From contig JAGMBH010000028.1 of the NCBI GenBank assembly GCA_023129815.1, forward strand, positions 1 through 9,002: 9,002 nt of DNA, given 5' to 3'. The notes below the pieces were generated by a model. That model ran no database searches. It was not told the DNA's origin and saw only the letters and a list, made by a program, of their open reading frames with translations. Made by a program: the position numbers and the translations under genes. Source of the stretch: Dehalococcoidia bacterium (GTDB lineage Bacteria; Chloroflexota; Dehalococcoidia; GIF9; AB-539-J10). Of this stretch, positions 1 through 6,436 are shown piece after piece (positions within the stretch are counted from its first letter, which is position 1; every line of letters begins with the position of its first letter).

Positions 1-1074
1 GCAATAAAGTTTGCTGATACTCCCGAAGAAGCAGAAAAGGCTGCCAGTGCTATTTTAGGAATGGAAGTAAGAGGATTTCCAGTGCGGAAGGTGCTGGTAG
101 AGGAGAAACTGGATATCGAGAAAGAATATTACGTAGGTGTAATTCCCGATGCTTCCTGGGATTGTAGAGCTCCGGTAATCATGTTCAGCACTGAAGGGGG
201 GATAGATATAGAAGAAGTCCCAAAGGATAAAATTTTCCGAGCCGAGGTTGATTACCTTAAAGGTTTTCCTTTCTATGATGCCTTGGATCTGGCTAGCAGT
301 GCGGGCATCCCTAGTAAGTTACTGAGGGAAATGGCGGGGGTTATTTCTAAAGTGGTGGAAGTCTTTAAGAAACGTGATTGCAATATCCTGGAAATCAATC
401 CTTTAGTATTGACTCGAGAGGGCAAAGTGATTGCTGGGGACTGCCGTATGGGTATTGATGATAGTTCAACCTTCCGTCACCCCGAGATGGGGATCGCTAT
501 CCCTAGGGAATTTCCCTGGGAGCCCACAGATTTTGATATGGTTGGCTGGGGAATTGAAGAAACAGACCTTCGTGGCTCAGGATTTGTTATGAAGATGAGC
601 CTGGATGAAACAAGTCCTGGTTTCATCGGTTTCCATGCCATTGGTGGTGGGGGAGCCATGGTAGGGATGGACGCCCTTAGTCGGGTAGGTCTCAAACCGG
701 CAAATTTTGCTGACACGAGTGGCAATCCAGTGGCTTCCAAAATTTATCGAGTGGCCAAAGTAGTTCTATCCCAGCCCAATATTGAAGGTTACCTGCTGGC
801 CGGCTTCCTAATCGCCAACCAGGAGCAGTGGCATCACGCCCATGCTATAGTCAAGGCCTTGAGAGAAGAACTCCCCAAAAGACCGGGGTTTCCTTGTGTC
901 CTTCTTCTAGCTGGGAATAAGGAGGAAGAGTCTTTGCAAATACTAAGAGAGGGTCTGAAAGATGTACCCGGGCGTATCGAAATTTACGGCAGCGAACGTG
1001 TAGAGGATAGCGATTTCATTGGGGAAAGGATGCTGGCGTTAGTGAAAGAATACCATGAAGAGAAAGGAAAATAA
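1..1074 (+). CDS. ADP-forming acyl-CoA ligase, beta (ATP-grasp) subunit, SucC-like, 5' partial
   Basis: The reading frame is open to the left edge, and the codons before the ATG at 61 already match the family, so the true start lies outside; about 60 residues are missing compared with E. coli SucC. The visible 357 residues contain the second part of the ATP-grasp domain, with EINPLVLT at visible residues 131-138 and GDCRMG at 146-151. These supply the Asn (N133) and Asp (D147) that bind Mg-ATP in succinyl-CoA synthetase. The C-terminal ligase domain follows (about 205-350). It is divergent: the SucC loops DVGGGA and NIFGGI are replaced by DTSGNPVASK (238-247) and GFLIANQEQWHHAH. Those loops lie by the acid and phosphohistidine site, so succinate may not be the substrate. 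The gene is followed after 10 bp by the ferredoxin-like gene and then by the alpha subunit, an unusual split of the pair. Family assignment is firm; substrate is unknown. Confidence 0.88.
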   Translation, partial: AIKFADTPEEAEKAASAILGMEVRGFPVRKVLVEEKLDIEKEYYVGVIPDASWDCRAPVIMFSTEGGIDIEEVPKDKIFRAEVDYLKGFPFYDALDLASSAGIPSKLLREMAGVISKVVEVFKKRDCNILEINPLVLTREGKVIAGDCRMGIDDSSTFRHPEMGIAIPREFPWEPTDFDMVGWGIEETDLRGSGFVMKMSLDETSPGFIGFHAIGGGGAMVGMDALSRVGLKPANFADTSGNPVASKIYRVAKVVLSQPNIEGYLLAGFLIANQEQWHHAHAIVKALREELPKRPGFPCVLLLAGNKEEESLQILREGLKDVPGRIEIYGSERVEDSDFIGERMLALVKEYHEEKGK

Positions 1075-1084
1075 GGGAGGTTCT

Positions 1085-1378
1085 ATGTCCATGGAATTTG
1101 AAGAAAGAACCATCAAGGTAATCATTGATACCGATAAATGCCCGGATTGCCTAAGCAAAGCTTGCATAGAGGCCTGTAAGGTTTACAGTCGGGCTATTTT
1201 GCAATTAAGTGACGGGAGGCCCTCTGTAAGTCATCTTAGCCCTGAGGAGCTAAGACGGAGAGGCACAGAATGCTTAGCCTGCGAGTATGAATGTTGGCAG
1301 CGTGGCAATAATGCTATCTATATCGAGATTCCTATTAAAGGTTTGGATGACTATCTGAGGAAACGCAGTCTTAAATAG
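1085..1378 (+). CDS. small cysteine-rich ferredoxin-like protein within the acyl-CoA ligase operon
   Basis: A 97-residue protein with no signal peptide or membrane segment. The ATG at 1085 is chosen because AGGGAGG (1074-1080) sits four bases before it; an in-frame ATG at 1055 would lie inside the beta-subunit gene, and ATG 1091 is a weaker alternative. Seven cysteines form two groups: C19-x2-C22-x4-C27-x3-C31 and C63-x2-C66-x3-C70. The surrounding pattern (IDTDKC... then AIL, later NAIYIEIP) follows the bacterial ferredoxin fold. The spacing is not canonical, the Pro after the last Cys of each group is missing and the eighth Cys is absent, so probably only one full [4Fe-4S] cluster forms, or the site binds another metal. 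Its place between beta and alpha suggests a third subunit or a redox partner of the ligase or lyase. The precise role is unknown. Confidence 0.8.
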   Translation: MSMEFEERTIKVIIDTDKCPDCLSKACIEACKVYSRAILQLSDGRPSVSHLSPEELRRRGTECLACEYECWQRGNNAIYIEIPIKGLDDYLRKRSLK

Positions 1379-1387
1379 GGGGTAAAA

Positions 1388-2284
1388 ATGGCGATTATTA
1401 TTGATGAAAATACCAAGGTAATTGTTCAAGGAATAACGGGACGTGAGGGCTCTCTTCGCTCTAGGTATATGAAAAATTACGGCACTAAGGTAGTAGCGGG
1501 TACCTCTCCTGGCCGAGGTGGAGAGGAAGTGGATGGAATTCCGGTCTATAATACTGTTAAGGAAGCGGTGAGGGCTCAGGGAGCGGTAGATATGAGTGTT
1601 ACCTTTATTCCCGGCCCGGGACTGAAAACGGCGGTATTGGAAGCTATTGACGCTGGTGTCAAATATATTGTTGCTCCAGTAGAGCGGGTGCCTCTTCACG
1701 ATATCATGGAGATGGTCTCGGTAGCCAGTAAGTCAGGAGTGATGATAATCGGGCCGGGGTCGATTGGTATCATGAGCCCGGGGAAGGCTGTGGCAGGATG
1801 GTTAGGTGGGAATGTCCAGTGGGCGAATAAGCTATTTCAGCCTGGTCCAATTGGAGTCTTATCTCGGAGTGGCGGGGAGTCTGGGACAGTGCCATGGGTT
1901 CTCAAGAACGGAGGGTTTGGTGTAAGTACAGCCATTCATACAGGTACCGAACCAATTCTTGGGGTGTCCTTTGCTGACCTTCTTCTCCTATTTGAGAAAG
2001 ATGAACAGACTCTTGCTGTGGCTGCATTTGGTGAGATTGGCGGCAGTCAGGAGGAGGAGGCAGCCGAGGTTATCAAAGCTGGTAAAGTTACCAAACCTTT
2101 CATCATCTATATTGCCGGAACAGCGGCTCCTGAAGGACAACGCTTCTCCCATGCATCTGCCATAGTAGAGCGAGGGCGTGGTTCGGTGCAAAGCAAAGTA
2201 AAAGCCCTTCGTGAGGCAGGGGCTTATCCAGTGGAAACGCCTAAAGAAATCGTCCCTACGCTTAAAAAACTGTTAAAGTTATAG
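1388..2284 (+). CDS. ADP-forming acyl-CoA ligase, alpha (CoA-binding) subunit, SucD-like
   Basis: A 298-residue protein, close to the usual 290 of SucD. It starts nine bases after the previous stop, with a GGGGG ribosome site five bases before the ATG. The N-terminal Rossmann-type CoA-binding domain carries VIVQGITGREG (11-21) and AGTSPGRGG (37-45). The second domain carries SRSGGESG (159-166), GEIGGSQEEEAAE (215-227) with the glutamate that stabilises the phosphohistidine (E216), and GQRFSHASAI with the histidine that is phosphorylated (H255). The catalytic relay is therefore intact. The SucD loop GPNCPG is changed to GPGSIG (122-127), losing the Cys and Pro near the substrate. With the upstream beta subunit it should catalyse acid + CoA + ATP to acyl-CoA + ADP + phosphate in the cytoplasm. 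Malate-CoA ligase and citryl-CoA synthetase are related alternatives to succinate-CoA ligase; the sequence alone does not decide. Confidence 0.9.
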   Translation: MAIIIDENTKVIVQGITGREGSLRSRYMKNYGTKVVAGTSPGRGGEEVDGIPVYNTVKEAVRAQGAVDMSVTFIPGPGLKTAVLEAIDAGVKYIVAPVERVPLHDIMEMVSVASKSGVMIIGPGSIGIMSPGKAVAGWLGGNVQWANKLFQPGPIGVLSRSGGESGTVPWVLKNGGFGVSTAIHTGTEPILGVSFADLLLLFEKDEQTLAVAAFGEIGGSQEEEAAEVIKAGKVTKPFIIYIAGTAAPEGQRFSHASAIVERGRGSVQSKVKALREAGAYPVETPKEIVPTLKKLLKL

Positions 2285-2352
2285 GGGGTGTAATATGTAG
2301 AGTGGTTGATATGTTGGGGTCTTTTTCCGGGTAGTCAAAAATTTAAATCTAT

Positions 2353-2358
2353 AGGAGG
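2353..2358 (+). promoter_or_regulatory. Shine-Dalgarno site fixing the lyase start
   Basis: AGGAGG, seven bases before ATG 2366. It decides for this start over the in-frame TTG at 2306, which would add 20 residues with no resemblance to the CitE family. Confidence 0.85.
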
Positions 2359-2365
2359 TAAGAAG

Positions 2366-3265
2366 ATGCCAGTTTTGAGGTCAGTGTTTTATGTTCCAGG
2401 AAATAAGGAGGACTTGATTGCCAAGATTCCGAGGATACCGGCGGATGTGATTACACTGGATATTGAGGATTCGGTGCCGCCGGCAGAGAAACAAAAAGCT
2501 CGAGAATTGAGCCATAAGAATCTCAAATTTGCGGCATCATCCGGCGCCGACGTTTATGTTCGTATCAACAACTGGGAAACGGGTATGACCAATGCAGATT
2601 GTGAAGCGGTGGTTGATGAAGGGCTTGTGGCTATTTGTCTGGCTAAGTGTGGGGGGGCAGATCATGTAAAGCGCTTGGCTTGGAAACTAGAAGAAATGGA
2701 ACAGAGAAAGGGGTTAGAGGTAGGGAGCATAAAAATTCAGCTATTGATTGAAACTGCTAAAGGCATGATGAATGTTTATGAAGCGGCTACTGCCAGTGAA
2801 AGAGTTAATTCGCTGATTTTTGGGGCGGTGGATTATACTACCGATATGAGGGTTACCCTGACCCAGCCGATAGGTGAGGAACAGAAATGGGCTAGAGCGC
2901 GCATGGCCTGTGCCGCTAGAGCGGCCGGTATTATAGCTATTGACTGTCCTTATGTAGCCTTCAGAGACACTGAGGGCTTTGAGAAAGATACCCTCTACGG
3001 TCGGCAGTTAGGCATGGAAGGAAGAATGCTGATTCATCCCAGCCAGATTGAGCCTTCTCACAGGATTTACACTCCGGCACCTGAGAGGGTAGAGTGGGCT
3101 AGAGAGGTTGTTAAGGTGTTTGAAGAGGAAGGAATCGCCAAGGGGTCGGCAGCAGTGTCATACAAAGGCAAGATGGTGGATACGCCTGTTTACGTCGGAG
3201 CTAAGAAGATCCTTGATACTATGGTGGAGATCGAAGCCAGGGAAAGAAAGCGCGCAGGGAAATAG
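2366..3265 (+). CDS. HpcH/HpaI aldolase, CitE/malyl-CoA lyase family
   Basis: A 299-residue enzyme of the CitE-like TIM-barrel lyases, which cleave beta-hydroxyacyl-CoA thioesters (malyl-, citramalyl- or citryl-CoA) to an acyl-CoA plus an oxoacid with Mg2+. Signature elements occur in order: LRSVFYVPG (4-12), LDIEDSVPPAEK (31-42), VRIN with R66, LIETAKG with the metal ligand E129, IFGAVDYTTDM with the second metal ligand D156, AIDCPY, and GMEGRMLIHPSQIE near the C terminus. All expected catalytic residues are present and the length is normal. The gene lies 81 bp downstream of the ligase alpha subunit. The pairing makes a two-step route likely: ligase forms the CoA ester, lyase splits it. The exact substrate cannot be read from the sequence; malyl-CoA and citramalyl-CoA are the first candidates, citryl-CoA less likely. 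Confidence 0.88.
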   Translation: MPVLRSVFYVPGNKEDLIAKIPRIPADVITLDIEDSVPPAEKQKARELSHKNLKFAASSGADVYVRINNWETGMTNADCEAVVDEGLVAICLAKCGGADHVKRLAWKLEEMEQRKGLEVGSIKIQLLIETAKGMMNVYEAATASERVNSLIFGAVDYTTDMRVTLTQPIGEEQKWARARMACAARAAGIIAIDCPYVAFRDTEGFEKDTLYGRQLGMEGRMLIHPSQIEPSHRIYTPAPERVEWAREVVKVFEEEGIAKGSAAVSYKGKMVDTPVYVGAKKILDTMVEIEARERKRAGK

Positions 3266-3332
3266 TACAATTGCAAAACGGCAAATATGAACTAGCTCCA
3301 AAATTGATAAACGAGATTAAAAGGAAGAGTTC

Positions 3333-4080
3333 ATGGTGAATGTAGAGAAGTTACGGGAGATTGTAGGTGAGGACTGGGTTATAACAAAATGGGAACTGAT
3401 GTTGGACTATATGGAGGATGCAGTATACGGGCCTGTGCGGCCTAAGCCGGCAGGAAAATGTCATCTTGGTAAAACCGGCTAATGCGCAAGAGATATCGGA
3501 GATATTGAAGCTGGCGAATAAAGAGAAATTCCCGGTCATTGTTACGGGTGGACGAAGTGGGCTTGTTGGTGGTGCTATACCAAATATAGACTGTGTACTT
3601 CTTTCCGAGGAAAGGCTTGACAAGATTGAAGAGGTAGACAAGGCGAATTTAATGATAACTGCCCAGGCGGGAGTTAGTTATGGAGATCTGGTAAAGGCAG
3701 CGGAAGACGCGGGTATGTTTTTCCCTCCGAAGCCGAGAGATGTAGGTGCTCATGTAGGCGGTATAGTTGCCACCAATGCCGGCGGTGCCAGAGCAGTAAA
3801 GTATGGTGTCACCAGGGCCTTTGTCAAGGGCGTTGAGGTTGTACTTCCCAGCGGAGAGATAGTAACTTTAGGTGGGAAGTTAATTAAGGAGGCTATGGGG
3901 CTTGATTTGTTGCATTTGATGATAGGCAGTGAGGGGACCCTGGGCGTGATAACCAAAGCAGTTCTTCAGGCTCATTCCAAAACCTCACTACAGCGCAACT
4001 CTGGTTGCCTCATTTAATGAGCGCCTTGATGTAATGAAAGTTGCTCCACTTTTAGCCCCACAGATGATAATTCCATTAGC
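3333..4080 (+). pseudogene. GlcD-type FAD-linked oxidase, frameshifted and C-terminally truncated
   Basis: The remains of an FAD_binding_4 (PCMH-fold) 2-hydroxyacid dehydrogenase of the GlcD/D-lactate dehydrogenase family. A good start exists at ATG 3333 with AAGGA at 3321-3325. Frame one gives an N terminus (VEKLREIVGEDW, MLDYMEDAV) and ends at a stop near 3480. The family match continues in a second frame with the pyrophosphate loop GGRSGLVGG (3547-3573), GGIVATNAGGARAVKYG and GSEGTLGVIT (3925-3954), which ends at 4017. A third frame then continues with HYSATLVASFNERLD and IIPLA to about 4080. Removing one base at 3453-3458 and one at 3975-3982 restores a continuous protein of about 250 residues; the family has about 460. 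The C-terminal FAD-oxidase domain is missing. Loss of function is nearly certain. The original partner may have supplied or used an oxoacid of the upstream lyase (inference). Confidence 0.85.
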
Positions 4081-4083
4081 TGG

Positions 4084-4341
4084 AGAGCATTGGTGGGAGC
4101 TGAGCGTTTGGGCGCCGTTGCCTTTCTATTTGGTGTTGGCGTTCCAGGGCAGACCGATAGAGCGATTAACTGGATGAAAGAAGTGGAACCTACTATCTTT
4201 TATGGGACTCCTTCCTACAGCCTTTATATAGCAGAAAGAGCTAGAGTGAAGGGAGTGGATTCAGCTAAAGATTTTAATTCTCGCCTCCTTTTTTTCTCAG
4301 ACGAACTGGGAGTGGGCATTCCCTCAACGAAAGAGGGCTAA
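4084..4341 (+). pseudogene. internal fragment of a PaaK-family (phenylacetate-CoA ligase-like) adenylate-forming ligase
   Basis: About 85 residues match the middle of the PaaK family: GAERLGA, then EVEPTIFYGTPSYSLYIAE with the typical GTPSY-x-L-x-x-AE core, and RLLFFSDELGVGIPST, which corresponds to the family stretch usually containing GEPG before the adenylation loop (here DELG). The N-terminal P-loop (SSGTTG type) and the whole C-terminal half are absent, and no family match continues past the stop at 4341 in any frame. No plausible start or ribosome site exists; the frame is simply open from the junction with the glcD remnant. It is best read as a gene relic left by deletions that joined two neighbouring genes. 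Full-length members are around 430 residues and form aryl- or acyl-CoA with ATP to AMP. Confidence 0.72.
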
Positions 4342-4373
4342 AAATGATCAAAAATTTGCCTGAAAACCTGCGC

Positions 4374-4407
4374 GATTGCCGGCATTTCTTCCGGTAATCA
4401 GCTTTTT
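4374..4407 (+). terminator. possible intrinsic terminator of the plus-strand cluster
   Basis: Arms GATTGCCGG (4374-4382) and CCGGTAATC (4391-4399) pair over nine bases with one G-T wobble and an eight-base loop. A run of five T follows at 4403-4407 after three bases. It lies between the convergent gene groups, where a terminator is expected. The gap before the T run and the AT-rich outer stem make it weak. The rest of 4342-4477 holds no recognisable gene. Confidence 0.45.
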
Positions 4408-4477
4408 AAGTGTGTTAAGTCTCTTTGCCTTTATTGAATTTGTATTGTAAGGCAAGTCAATTGTCATTTCCTTGTAT

Positions 4478-5272
4478 TTAGGGCATTTTATGGTGTAACT
4501 CTTCAATGCGGTAGCTAAATGTGCCAGCAGGGGCGATGACTTCAATTGTTTGTCCTCTTTCTTTGCCTAAAAGGGCTTTGCCTATAGGTGATGCGATGGA
4601 AATTCTGCCCTTGGTTGGATTTGCTTCCCGGGGGTAGACTAGAATGTAGTGGAGCTGCTTATCTGAAGAGAAGTCGTAAAGCACCACTGTGTCACCGCTT
4701 TTTATCTTCGATGTGCCTTGATTTTCACCCATAATTGTGGCTGATTTTAAAGTTGCCTCTAACTCTTGGATTCTTCCTTCTATATGTGCCTTATGTTCTC
4801 GAGCTGCTGCCAGTGGAGCATTTTCTCGGAAGTCTTTATCGGCTGCCGCTCTACGTATTTCCTCGGTGACCTCAGAGCGCTGACTCTTCAAATCAGCCAA
4901 CTCTTTTTCAAGTTTGGCATAACCTTGTGCTGTTAGAGTAGTTTGGGCTGGGAGATTTTGCTGAGGTGAAGCTCCCTTGTGGGATGTTTTTTTCACTCGG
5001 AGGTGGACAGCTAAATTCACCTTACTGAATCCTTTTCTGCGAATATAGGTAAGGAAAGACTTAACCGGCTTTGTCTCTGGGGGGGTGATTTGCTCAGCGT
5101 AGATAGCTATATCGAGAGGACTAAGCTCGTCTGCTTTTCTGTGTAGGCCAAGCCAGCGGGTAAATTTGTATATTTCCCTCTGTGTTTTTTCTCTGTCTTG
5201 CGGGGGTAGACTAATTAAATAATCAGCAGCTACTTCAACTACTGTAGAATCTGGACTAGTGATATTACTCAC
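4478..5272 (-). CDS. GreA-type transcript cleavage factor with N-terminal recombinase-like SAM domain
   Basis: A 264-residue protein; ordinary GreA has about 158. Residues 111-264 are a full Gre factor: a coiled coil starting TTLTAQGYAKLEKEL, the tip motif DKDFRENAPLAAA with the acidic pair D147 and E150 that positions catalytic Mg2+ in the RNA polymerase secondary channel, and the FKBP-like C-terminal domain with ISIASPIGKALLGK (224-237). Residues 1-105 are an extension. Its stretch EKTQREIYKFTRWLG, then LSPLDIAIYAE, then VKSFLTYIRRKG with a basic end resembles the core-binding domain of XerC/D-type tyrosine recombinases; no catalytic recombinase domain is present. The start is GTG at 5272; in-frame stops lie upstream, with no other start codon in between, and no Shine-Dalgarno sequence. 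A promoter sits directly before it. Gre function is well supported, the extension's role is unknown. Confidence 0.88.
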   Translation of the reverse strand: MSNITSPDSTVVEVAADYLISLPPQDREKTQREIYKFTRWLGLHRKADELSPLDIAIYAEQITPPETKPVKSFLTYIRRKGFSKVNLAVHLRVKKTSHKGASPQQNLPAQTTLTAQGYAKLEKELADLKSQRSEVTEEIRRAAADKDFRENAPLAAAREHKAHIEGRIQELEATLKSATIMGENQGTSKIKSGDTVVLYDFSSDKQLHYILVYPREANPTKGRISIASPIGKALLGKERGQTIEVIAPAGTFSYRIEELHHKMP

Positions 5273-5282
5273 AGAACAACTA

Positions 5283-5312
5283 ATGATAAGACAAAAGAGG
5301 CAGCAGTGTCAA
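5283..5312 (-). promoter_or_regulatory. sigma70-type promoter of the gre gene, predicted leaderless transcript
   Basis: On the minus strand a perfect TTGACA (-35, 5307-5312) is followed after 18 bases by TATCAT (-10, 5283-5288). The GTG start codon at 5272 begins only ten bases after the -10 box, so transcription should begin zero to four bases before it. Together with the missing ribosome site this predicts a leaderless mRNA. The elements lie entirely in the 45-bp gap after the M50 gene. Confidence 0.7.
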
Positions 5313-5317
5313 TTGAT

Positions 5318-6436
5318 TTAGGGTCTTAATTTCATTTCTAAGTCAACTCGCGTGCGAAGAAAACGATTTAGGTCTTCTCGGTTCACTATGCCGATAACCT
5401 TTCCCTCTTCTACCACCGGTATGTGGTCTGTTTTCCCCATCTCCTGTAGCAGACTTAAGATATCTTGATTTAGGTAGGCTATTTTTAATTTGTTAACCGG
5501 GGTCATTATATCCTGCACTGTTGTGGTATCCCAACGGGTTCGGGGAATTTTCTTTAGGTCACTTAAGGTTATCACGCCCTCTAATAAGGTTTCCTTGGCT
5601 ACTGGGAAGCAATTTCGTCCTGTGGGCAGGATATACTCTTGAACCACGCTCTCCAAAGTAAGCTCAGGGGAGACAAGGGGGCAACTATAATCGGTAACAT
5701 GGCGTACCTTAACACCGGAGAGGGAATCACGCAGCAAGGTCTGTTGATAGGTAGCTCTAGCGGCATCGTGCAAGAACCAACCGATGAAGATAAGCCACAG
5801 GCCGTTCAACCATAAGTGGGCCACAAAAATAATTACCACACCACCAGCGACAAACGCATAAGCTACACCCTGCCCTACCTTGGTAGCGAGGCGTGTTGCC
5901 CGGTGGTAATTACCTGTTCTCCGCCATATAATGGCACGAAATACTCTGCCTCCATCCAAAGGGAAGCCAGGGATTAGGTTGAATAGAGCTAAGATCACAT
6001 TGATTATAGCTAGCCACTGCATTAAGTCGGCTATTAGGGTTTGTTCAGCTTGTGCTAGCAGAATGGACAACCCGTAAAAGATGCCAGCCATAGCCAAGCT
6101 GGCTAACGGACCAACTACGGCTATCAAAAGCTCTGTGTTAGGGCGAGTTGCTTCTTTGGTTATCTGAGAAATGCCGCCGAAGACAAAGAGAGTAATTTCT
6201 TTCACCGGGATGCCATTGCGAATAGCAAGGATACTGTGAGCTAACTCGTGGATAATTATGGAAGCGAAGAAAAGGATACTGGTTAATATGCCGAAAGCTA
6301 TTCGTTCCACGGTAGGATAATCACCAGGGAAGTAAAACACTAATGAGGTGGTTACTAGAGCAAAGATAATGAACCAGGTGTAATGGAGCCGTAGTGGGAT
6401 GCCAAAAATTTTACCTAGGCTTATGCTACTTTTCAT
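5318..6436 (-). CDS. membrane zinc metalloprotease, M50 (site-2 protease type) with two CBS domains
   Basis: A 372-residue integral membrane protease of the S2P/SpoIVFB-like group. Hydrophobic segments occur at about 18-36, 46-70, 103-130, 138-157 and 189-225. The zinc site is HELAH (63-67), with the third ligand in NLIPGFPLDGGR (153-164, D161). The C-terminal half (about 245-362) contains two CBS repeats, each ending in a typical hydrophobic-GVI/GIV motif (LLEGVITLSDL and KVIGIVNREDL), which in this subclass are cytosolic and bind adenine nucleotides. The family cuts membrane-anchored regulators such as anti-sigma factors; the target here is unknown. The start ATG overlaps the stop of the upstream ureohydrolase gene in an ATGA (6433-6436), pointing to coupled translation. 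Confidence 0.9.
   Translation of the reverse strand: MKSSISLGKIFGIPLRLHYTWFIIFALVTTSLVFYFPGDYPTVERIAFGILTSILFFASIIIHELAHSILAIRNGIPVKEITLFVFGGISQITKEATRPNTELLIAVVGPLASLAMAGIFYGLSILLAQAEQTLIADLMQWLAIINVILALFNLIPGFPLDGGRVFRAIIWRRTGNYHRATRLATKVGQGVAYAFVAGGVVIIFVAHLWLNGLWLIFIGWFLHDAARATYQQTLLRDSLSGVKVRHVTDYSCPLVSPELTLESVVQEYILPTGRNCFPVAKETLLEGVITLSDLKKIPRTRWDTTTVQDIMTPVNKLKIAYLNQDILSLLQEMGKTDHIPVVEEGKVIGIVNREDLNRFLRTRVDLEMKLRP

Noticed and set aside
1274..1699. Minus-strand open frame of 141 codons
   Set aside because: It lies opposite the well-supported ferredoxin-like and SucD-like genes, has low-complexity composition and no family resemblance.
2306..2365. Longer N terminus of the CitE-family lyase from TTG 2306
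   Set aside because: The extra 20 residues do not resemble the family, and AGGAGG is placed exactly for ATG 2366.
3440..3465. Programmed frameshifting as an explanation for the glcD shift
   Set aside because: No classic slippery heptamer or downstream structure was seen, a second shift exists further on, and half the gene is missing, so decay is simpler.
4321..4337. Hairpin CCCTC/GAGGG with a seven-base loop at the end of the PaaK fragment
   Set aside because: Only five pairs, and on the plus strand it is followed by A-rich rather than T-rich sequence; on the minus strand no T run follows it. Not a convincing terminator.
4425..4455. Inverted repeat TTGCCTT/AAGGCAA just beyond the gre stop codon
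   Set aside because: Seven AT-rich pairs with a 17-base loop and no T run on either strand; could be chance.
4348..4545. Minus-strand 65-codon frame near the end of gre
   Set aside because: It overlaps the gre C terminus in another frame, shows no motif and has no ribosome site.
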